DNA of 11,164 bases from an uncultured Lachnospiraceae bacterium (GTDB lineage: Bacteria > Bacillota > Clostridia > Lachnospirales > Lachnospiraceae), in NCBI GenBank assembly GCA_910585935.1, contig CAJUHN010000114.1, positions 1 through 11,164 on the forward strand, written 5' to 3'. Positions 6,382-11,164 of this stretch are shown here, one piece after another. Position numbers and translations under genes: made by a program. How positions within the stretch are numbered: position 1 is the first letter of the stretch; each line of letters starts with the position of its first letter. The notes under the pieces are model-generated. The model was not told the origin of the DNA and did no database searches. It saw only the letters and a program-made list of their open reading frames with translations.

Positions 6382-7149
6382 TTACTCCGAAATCAACATA
6401 CTCATAATATATTTATAATCTTTAAACAACTGATTTGATATATTATCTAACTGTGAAAATTCTGCCTCTAACCATAACTCCTCTGCCGCTAAAAACATAT
6501 GATTGAGCATAATCCCCATATCAATAGTATGCAGTTTTGTAATAATAGGAATAAAACTATTCGATTTATGAGAAAATACATGGATTCTATTTTTATAAAC
6601 TACAAATTTCCATGGCTGATTGTTCATAGAAGAAGGAGCTAAATTTGCAGCTCTTAAAATAGTGAGCACTTCTTTTGATGGTTCTTCTTTAAATATACAT
6701 TCCTTTTTTAATTCTATTCTCTTTGCTGTTCCCAACTCTCGATATAAATATCTGGAAGGATATCCTAATGCCATCACAAGAACCTCTTCTAATTCCGATT
6801 TTTTATTATCCGAAACTTTCATAGCTCCTTGATAGCAAGTCCCTATTCCTAAAGTATTCAAATATAATGATAGTTCTTCTAGCACATAACCAGCATTTAA
6901 TAAATACCCCTGTTCTGTACTGCTATATAGGCTCAAATAATAAGGCGCTTTCACTTGAAACGGCGACTTTTTTTTCTTCCAACTTTTCTCCATCGCATTA
7001 TGAATCTCAATCTGACAGGTGATATCAGGATATAAAGCCTTCATTGTCTTTTGATAACAAACTATTTTTTCTAACACCTTTTCTTCCAAAGGTTTCATTT
7101 GAAAATTCCTTATCGATTGCCTATATTGAATCACATCATATAATTTCAT
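6382..7149 (-). CDS. Nitroreductase-family protein (two-domain, TM1586-like)
   Basis: From the preferred start this is a 255-aa cytosolic protein, probably an FMN-dependent NAD(P)H oxidoreductase; the true substrate is unknown. The N-terminus MKLYDVIQYRQSIRNF has the R-x-S-x-R FMN-phosphate pattern. LNTLGIGTCYQGA (about 97-109) is the conserved mid-domain segment. ANLAPSSMNNQPWKF (about 168-182) carries the second-half NQPW motif. The pseudo-duplicated layout fits the TM-type nitroreductase family better than the short NfsB type. The frame extends upstream to an ATG at 7224 (280 aa), but those 25 residues are Lys/Asn-rich and unlike the family, and an extended -10 (TGATACAAT, 7213-7205) lies inside them. 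The ribosome binding site before 7149 (GGGG about nine bases upstream) is only modest, so the start is uncertain. The gene lies downstream of the ASKHA gene on the same strand. Confidence 0.85.
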   Translation of the reverse strand: MKLYDVIQYRQSIRNFQMKPLEEKVLEKIVCYQKTMKALYPDITCQIEIHNAMEKSWKKKKSPFQVKAPYYLSLYSSTEQGYLLNAGYVLEELSLYLNTLGIGTCYQGAMKVSDNKKSELEEVLVMALGYPSRYLYRELGTAKRIELKKECIFKEEPSKEVLTILRAANLAPSSMNNQPWKFVVYKNRIHVFSHKSNSFIPIITKLHTIDMGIMLNHMFLAAEELWLEAEFSQLDNISNQLFKDYKYIMSMLISE

Positions 7150-7204
7150 TTTTTTCAACCCCACTCTTTTTTTATCCCAGATATTTATCATCTTTTTATT
7201 TTCT

Positions 7205-7213
7205 ATTGTATCA
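7205..7213 (-). promoter_or_regulatory. Possible extended -10 promoter for the nitroreductase gene
   Basis: The minus strand reads TGATACAAT, a TG-extended -10 box. No good -35 is present 16-18 bases upstream. If used, transcription would begin near 7198, past the upstream ATG at 7224, which favours the ATG at 7149 as the real start. Confidence 0.35.
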
Positions 7214-7276
7214 TAATTTTCCAAAATATTTTGCCTAATTATTTAAAAAAATATTTCCTTTTTTTGTGAAGCTTTT

Positions 7277-8797
7277 TTAAAACTCTATTCTTTTTAAAAA
7301 CTCTTCTGGAAACTCTTTTTCTTCAGCGAGTGAAATACAAATACAACTCTCTTTTAGTGTCATTAACCTTCTTTCTCTTTCTTCTTTTTCTTCCATACTA
7401 TATTTTATTGCTCCTAATAGAGAAGTATTTCCTGCCATTTCCACTTTTTTCTCCACTTCTTTTGGTAAGAGTCCCGCTTTTATCGCTTTTTTTATATTGA
7501 GATTTTCTCCAAAGCTTCCCCCTATATTCCATTTTTCTACCTCATTTATTGAAATATTAGCTTTCTTTAACAACAAAAAAATTCCAGCTAATACTGCTCC
7601 TTTCGCCAGTTGAAACGCTCTGATATCACTTTGATTAATAGAAATCAATTCTCCTGTAATGCTTCTAGCTATAACCACACCTTTTTTTGCATAACCTGCA
7701 AAAAGGCTTCCATCTTTCTTTAAAATCCCCATTTCTAAAAATGCAGCAACTGCTTCTATCAATCCTGTACCACAAATACCCACTGGAGCTGCCTTTTTTA
7801 TCGTCCTATAAGCAAAACCTTCCTCCTCTGCTTCAATAGAAAAAATAGCTCCCGGAATACTTCCTGTGCCACAGCTCATATTTCCTCCTTCAAAAACTGG
7901 TCCTGCTGCTACAGAAGCAGTATAGATTTTTCCATGACAGCAGACAGCCATCTCCCCATTTGTTCCTAAATCCAGAAAAAACTGAATCTTTTGACTTTTA
8001 TCCGCATCGATTTGATATAACCCAGCTATGATATCTCCTCCAATAAAAGCAGACACACAAGGAAAGCCTATTATCTTCGTTCTCCCTTTCCAATCTGGAA
8101 AAATTTTCTCTGCTTTTATTTCTGTTTTTTCTATAAAAAAGGGGGTGAATGGATAATGTTCCATTCCCTCAGTTGGATATGCAAAAAAAAGATGTTCCAT
8201 CACTGTATTACCAGTCAAAACCACATCTTCTATTTCTGCCAGTTCTATTTCCTTTTTCTGCAGCATCTCAAAAATTCCATTCCAAATATCATTTCTGACA
8301 ATATGAGTCAGCTCTTTTGCCATTCCCTTTGCTGCTTTTTCCATTCGAGTGATAACATCTGTGCCGATCTTCCTCTGGTGATTGATCCCTAAATAAGTTT
8401 CTATCACTTGATTATTCGATACTAACGCAATCGCTATTGTCGTAGTCCCTAAATCTATCACGATTTGAAACCCATTTTCCCCTGATTTTTCCTCTCTTAT
8501 CCCTAACTCTACCTTACTCCCCACTAATTCTGTTTCTTCTAAAAATACTGTTTTTATGGTTATCTCTGATTCTGGATATGCTCTGCAAGCCAATCGATAC
8601 CCTTGTTCTAACTGCTGTTTAGAAAAAACTTTTTTATCCTCTGCTGTGACAGGGAGCCGCCCTTCTGTGACAAGTATTTTACACTTGCCACAGCTTCCTC
8701 TGCCTCCACAGAAAGAAGGAACATTTAGATTCTGTTCTATGAAATTTTCCCAAACAGATTTTCCATTATTCTTTATTTTAAATTCCATCTTCTTCAT
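7277..8797 (-). CDS. 2Fe-2S ferredoxin/ASKHA protein, RACo (corrinoid reductive activator)-like
   Basis: This is a 506-aa cytosolic redox protein. Residues 1-90 are a plant-type 2Fe-2S ferredoxin domain with cysteines 30, 36, 39 and 71 (C-x5-C-x2-C...C; CGGRGSCGKC). Residues 110-465 are an ASKHA ATPase fold: phosphate loop DLGTTT (115-120), a second DLGTNGE (276-282), EGGNMSCGTGSIPGA (303-317) and IGGSFG (425-430). This is the architecture of RACo/RamA proteins, which reduce inactive Co(II) corrinoid to Co(I) with ATP so that methyltransferases can work. The four-Cys cluster is intact, so electron transfer is plausible. No corrinoid protein or methyltransferase lies in the window, so its partner is encoded elsewhere or is different. 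The start overlaps the end of pepF by 20 bases, indicating translational coupling. An ATG three codons later (8788) is an alternative start. No clear terminator follows it. Confidence 0.9.
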   Translation of the reverse strand: MKKMEFKIKNNGKSVWENFIEQNLNVPSFCGGRGSCGKCKILVTEGRLPVTAEDKKVFSKQQLEQGYRLACRAYPESEITIKTVFLEETELVGSKVELGIREEKSGENGFQIVIDLGTTTIAIALVSNNQVIETYLGINHQRKIGTDVITRMEKAAKGMAKELTHIVRNDIWNGIFEMLQKKEIELAEIEDVVLTGNTVMEHLFFAYPTEGMEHYPFTPFFIEKTEIKAEKIFPDWKGRTKIIGFPCVSAFIGGDIIAGLYQIDADKSQKIQFFLDLGTNGEMAVCCHGKIYTASVAAGPVFEGGNMSCGTGSIPGAIFSIEAEEEGFAYRTIKKAAPVGICGTGLIEAVAAFLEMGILKKDGSLFAGYAKKGVVIARSITGELISINQSDIRAFQLAKGAVLAGIFLLLKKANISINEVEKWNIGGSFGENLNIKKAIKAGLLPKEVEKKVEMAGNTSLLGAIKYSMEEKEERERRLMTLKESCICISLAEEKEFPEEFLKRIEF

Positions 8798-10595
8798 CCA
8801 TTAATTCTTCTAATTGCTTCACAAGAGCTTGAAATACTTCTATCGCTTCTTTTACTGGCTCAGTAGATTCCATATCCACTCCTGCATCTCTTAATAACTC
8901 AATGGGATATTTAGAACATCCTCCTGTCAAAAACTTCATATAATCTTTGACTCCAGCCTCTCCTAATTCTAAAATTCTCTTTGAAAGTGCAATCGCTGCT
9001 GAAAATCCTGTCGCATATTGGTATACATAAAAGGAATTATAAAAATGAGGAATTCTCGCCCATTCCATATCAATCTGCTCATCTATTACAACATCTGGTC
9101 CAAAATAGAGTTCATTTAATTCATGATAAATTTTCTTCAGCCCTTCTTTTGTCAAATTTTCTCCCTGTTCTACCATCTCATGTGTGATTTTTTCAAATTC
9201 TGCGAACATCGTCTGGCGAAACATTGTTCCCTTAAATTTATCCAGAAAATAATTGATTAAATACATTTTCTCTTTTCTATCTTCTGTCTTTTTCAGCATA
9301 TCCTGAATCAATAAAGATTCATTACAAGTAGAAGCTACCTCTGCCACAAACAACTTATATGCAGCATTCATGTAAGTTTGATTCGCATCAGAATAATAAG
9401 AATGAAGCGCATGTCCCATTTCATGTGCCAAAGTAAACACATTATCTAAACTGTCATGATAATTTAATAACACATAAGGATGAACACCATAAGCCCCCCA
9501 AGAATATGCACCACTTCTTTTCCCCTGATTTTCATAGACATCAATCCAGCGATTTTGAAAACCTTCTTCTAATTTTTTCAGATATTCTTCTCCCATCGGC
9601 TTTAAGCCTTCTTTTACCATCTCTTTTGCCTTTTCAAAAGTTATTTTTTTCTCCTGCTCTTGAATCAACGGCACATAAATATCATACATATGCAGTTTTT
9701 CCACTTGAAGTGCTCTTTTTCGCAATGCCATATATTTATAAAAAATAGGAAAACTCTCATGAACAGCCTTTATTAAATTATCGTAAACAGAAAGAGGAAT
9801 ATTGCTGTTTTTAAGACTTGCCTCTCTCGCTGAAGAGTAATGACGAACCTTTGCATAAAAAGCATCTTTTTTTGCATTTGCAGCATAAAGTGAAGCTAAA
9901 ACATTTTCATGTTCCTGATAAGGAATATAATATTTTTCCAGCGCTTCCTTTCTCACCCTTCTATCTTTATTCTCTAAATAAGAGATATAAGTGCCATGAG
10001 AAAGTAACACTTCCTCCCCATTCTCATCTGTCACAGAAGGAAACTTTATATCTGCATTATTGAACATAGAATATACATCATCTGCTGTATCGCTAAATTC
10101 TCCTGTCATAGAAAGTATTTTTTCTATTTCTTTTGATAAAACATGCTCCTTTTGTCTTAACAGATTGCCAATATATTGTTTAAATTCCGCCATCTTATTA
10201 TCTGCCAAATACTCTTTTAATTGTTCTTCTTTGATCGCTAAAAGTTCTGGCTCTAAATAAGAACTGATGCCATCAAATTTAACTCCTAAATTCTTTGCTT
10301 TTCCTGCAAAGCCCTGATATTTTCCATTTCTAGTATCCTGATGCAATTTCTGATTCGCATAGACTATAATTCTCTCCATTCTGCAGGCAATATCACTATA
10401 AAAACGCAGTGCCTGATAAAGAGCCTCTGCACTATTTTCTAATGTTCCCTGAAAAGAAGAGAGATTTTCCATCTCTTTCTCTAATTTTTGGTATTCCTCT
10501 TCCCATGCTTCATCACTAGAAAACATATCCTCCATTTTCCATGTATATTCTTCTAACACTTCACTTCTGTCAGGTAATTTTGTTTTCGTTGCCAT
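8778..10595 (-). CDS. pepF: Oligoendopeptidase F (M3B zinc metallopeptidase)
   Basis: This 605-aa cytosolic peptidase cleaves short imported or protein-derived oligopeptides. The zinc site is HEMGH at 391-395 (His391, Glu392, His395) with the third ligand Glu419 in VAEVAST. Downstream, IPHFYNSFYVYQYATG (515-530) is the conserved M3 segment that binds substrate. Length and the N-terminal helical domain (about 1-200) are typical of PepF, and there is no signal peptide. The start is well supported: AAGGAGG (10609-10603) lies seven bases before ATG, and a sigma-A promoter is about 50 bases further upstream. It is the first gene of a unit whose second gene, the ASKHA ferredoxin, overlaps its last 20 bases. 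That pairing has no obvious metabolic logic. Confidence 0.96.
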   Translation of the reverse strand: MATKTKLPDRSEVLEEYTWKMEDMFSSDEAWEEEYQKLEKEMENLSSFQGTLENSAEALYQALRFYSDIACRMERIIVYANQKLHQDTRNGKYQGFAGKAKNLGVKFDGISSYLEPELLAIKEEQLKEYLADNKMAEFKQYIGNLLRQKEHVLSKEIEKILSMTGEFSDTADDVYSMFNNADIKFPSVTDENGEEVLLSHGTYISYLENKDRRVRKEALEKYYIPYQEHENVLASLYAANAKKDAFYAKVRHYSSAREASLKNSNIPLSVYDNLIKAVHESFPIFYKYMALRKRALQVEKLHMYDIYVPLIQEQEKKITFEKAKEMVKEGLKPMGEEYLKKLEEGFQNRWIDVYENQGKRSGAYSWGAYGVHPYVLLNYHDSLDNVFTLAHEMGHALHSYYSDANQTYMNAAYKLFVAEVASTCNESLLIQDMLKKTEDRKEKMYLINYFLDKFKGTMFRQTMFAEFEKITHEMVEQGENLTKEGLKKIYHELNELYFGPDVVIDEQIDMEWARIPHFYNSFYVYQYATGFSAAIALSKRILELGEAGVKDYMKFLTGGCSKYPIELLRDAGVDMESTEPVKEAIEVFQALVKQLEELMDEEDGI

Positions 10596-10602
10596 TGAAA
10601 AT

Positions 10603-10609
10603 CCTCCTT
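10603..10609 (-). promoter_or_regulatory. Ribosome binding site of pepF
   Basis: The minus strand reads AAGGAGG seven bases before the ATG at 10595, a near-ideal site that fixes the pepF start. Confidence 0.85.
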
Positions 10610-10644
10610 ATTAAAATACAATTTAAAAAATTTAATCTGTCTTT

Positions 10645-10673
10645 ATCTTATCCCATATACAAAGAATTATCAA
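10645..10673 (-). promoter_or_regulatory. Sigma-A promoter of the pepF-ASKHA unit
   Basis: On the minus strand, TTGATA (10673-10668), a 17-base spacer and TAAGAT (10650-10645) match the consensus at five and five of six positions. Initiation is expected near 10638, a leader of about 43 nt. It lies between pepF and repeat copy 4. Confidence 0.75.
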
Positions 10674-10706
10674 GAGAGAATAAATTAGTTTATGTCGTTT
10701 TTTAAA

Positions 10707-10890
10707 GTTTTTGGTGAATGGTTCACGGTTTCGCTATGGAGTACCCCCTGTCAGACGCGCTTTCGCTCCGTTCCAGACGTAACGGACACTAAATTCGCAG
10801 CCCCGCTTCCCCGCGGAACTGCTCATTAAGTGCCGACGTCTTCCAAGGGTCTGTCTGGGGGTATCTCCATAGCGAAACCGTTACTTTATC
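10707..10890 (-). repeat. Structured GC-rich repeat, copy 4 (subfamily B)
   Basis: This is the inverted core. The outer stem is 24 bp with a single bulged base: 10725-10741 pairs with 10865-10881, and 10742-10748 pairs with 10857-10863. Its sequence is unrelated to the stems of copies 1-3. The inner helix is CAGAC/GTCTG (10752-10756/10849-10853), as in copy 3. The apical stem GCAGTTCCGC/GCGGGGCTGC needs two G-U pairs in the minus-strand RNA. The neighbouring helix keeps CACT/AGTG pairing with one inserted base, where copies 1-3 have a different base at that place. AAAGTAACG immediately upstream (minus strand, 10887-10879) matches copy 3. It lies upstream of the pepF promoter. Confidence 0.85.
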
Positions 10891-10976
10891 GTAAATTCTG
10901 AGTGTCAGTTTCTGTTCACATATTTTCACAGAATGTTCTAATAAATAGAATAGATAACGTATTTTTTTATATCTAT

Positions 10977-11020
10977 TAGATTTTTATTTTCATGAGAAGT
11001 TATCACAACCTATCATGAAC
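10977..11020 (-). repeat. Shared 44-bp upstream segment, copy b
   Basis: This is the second occurrence of the segment at 5443-5486, about 35 of 44 bases identical with the first 19 exact. As there, it lies on the upstream side of a minus-strand structured repeat (copy 4). It also lies upstream of the plus-strand copy 5. No gene is seen in the roughly 200 bases between copies 4 and 5. Confidence 0.6.
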
Positions 11021-11090
11021 TATATTAAACTGATTCATTTCTTGCTTACTTTAAAAGCCCTTTATTATTATCATGAGATCCTTTCATAAA

Positions 11091-11164
11091 TCAGAGCAGC
11101 CAATAAATTAGCGGAGGCAAGGAAGTATTCCATAAGAAGCCCCTTGGAAGACGTTGGTACTTAA
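11091..11164 (+). repeat. Structured GC-rich repeat, copy 5 (subfamily A, cut by window end)
   Basis: Only the left half is present. The 36 bases at 11119-11154 are identical to 11-46 of copy 1, from AAGGAAGTATTCCATAAG through the GAAGCCCC strand to AGACGT. Upstream, AGCCAATAAATTAGCGGAGG (11098-11117 region) matches the flank of copy 2 rather than copy 1's TAGCACAGGG. The predicted right arm lies outside the window, so its pairing cannot be checked here. Confidence 0.8.

Noticed and set aside
6192..6407. 71-codon plus-strand frame through repeat copy 3
   Set aside because: It lies almost wholly inside the structured repeat and runs antisense into the nitroreductase end. It has no ribosome binding site and its composition is set by the stems.
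7231..7262. Terminator between the ASKHA gene and the nitroreductase gene
   Set aside because: There are A-run and T-run tracts that could pair, but the stem would be pure A-T and there is no GC-rich hairpin, so I do not call it.
3..11164. CRISPR array or integron attC array
   Set aside because: The repeats are kilobases apart, alternate in strand and have a conserved centre, unlike short direct CRISPR repeats. attC sites have conserved ends and variable centres and lie between single cassettes in one orientation; no integrase is present.
1..11164. HEARO/IsrB-type guide RNA or group II intron fragments
   Set aside because: I considered these because of the size and structure, but I cannot see their diagnostic motifs and no nuclease or reverse transcriptase frame is present. 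Only a covariance search could decide.

Overview
The window is AT-rich and reads like a chromosomal segment of an anaerobic low-GC Firmicute, most likely a gut Lachnospiraceae/Clostridia member. The signs are strong AGGAGG-type ribosome binding sites, sigma-A type promoters, an anaerobic-type (Cys-type) sulfatase, a RACo-like ferredoxin/ASKHA protein, PepF, and a large J-like/TPR protein of a kind I associate with that family. All five protein genes are on the minus strand.

Layout by position. (1) 1-160: a GC-rich structured repeat (copy 1, +). (2) 389-5102: a two-gene operon transcribed leftwards, a 1115-aa J-domain-like TPR protein followed 10 bases later by a 451-aa sulfatase. Its promoter is near 5172-5200. 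(3) 5230-5409: repeat copy 2 (-). (4) 5734-5936: a compact RNA transcription unit on the minus strand with a perfect TTGACA-17-TATAAT promoter, a tRNA-like RNA of about 102 nt, and an intrinsic terminator. The RNA has good acceptor, D and T arms, but its anticodon region is about 30 nt too long and forms two hairpins. (5) 6157-6333: repeat copy 3 (+). (6) 6382-10595: pepF, then an ASKHA/2Fe-2S protein whose start overlaps the end of pepF, then a nitroreductase-family protein with a possible promoter of its own. (7) 10725-10881: repeat copy 4 (-). (8) 11091-11164: repeat copy 5 (+), cut by the window end.

The protein genes belong to known families. The unexplained material is between them: a family of five repeats of about 150-180 bp, strictly alternating in orientation (+ - + - +), so that copies 1/2 and 3/4 face inward around the two protein-coding blocks. 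Their core is nearly identical, but their long outer stems differ in sequence between copies while staying almost perfectly self-complementary. Internal helices show compensatory changes, G-U pairs and a GNRA-like loop. This suggests a dispersed structured RNA or a non-autonomous mobile element. I cannot assign it to a named family. The second oddity is the tRNA-like gene with a non-canonical anticodon domain.
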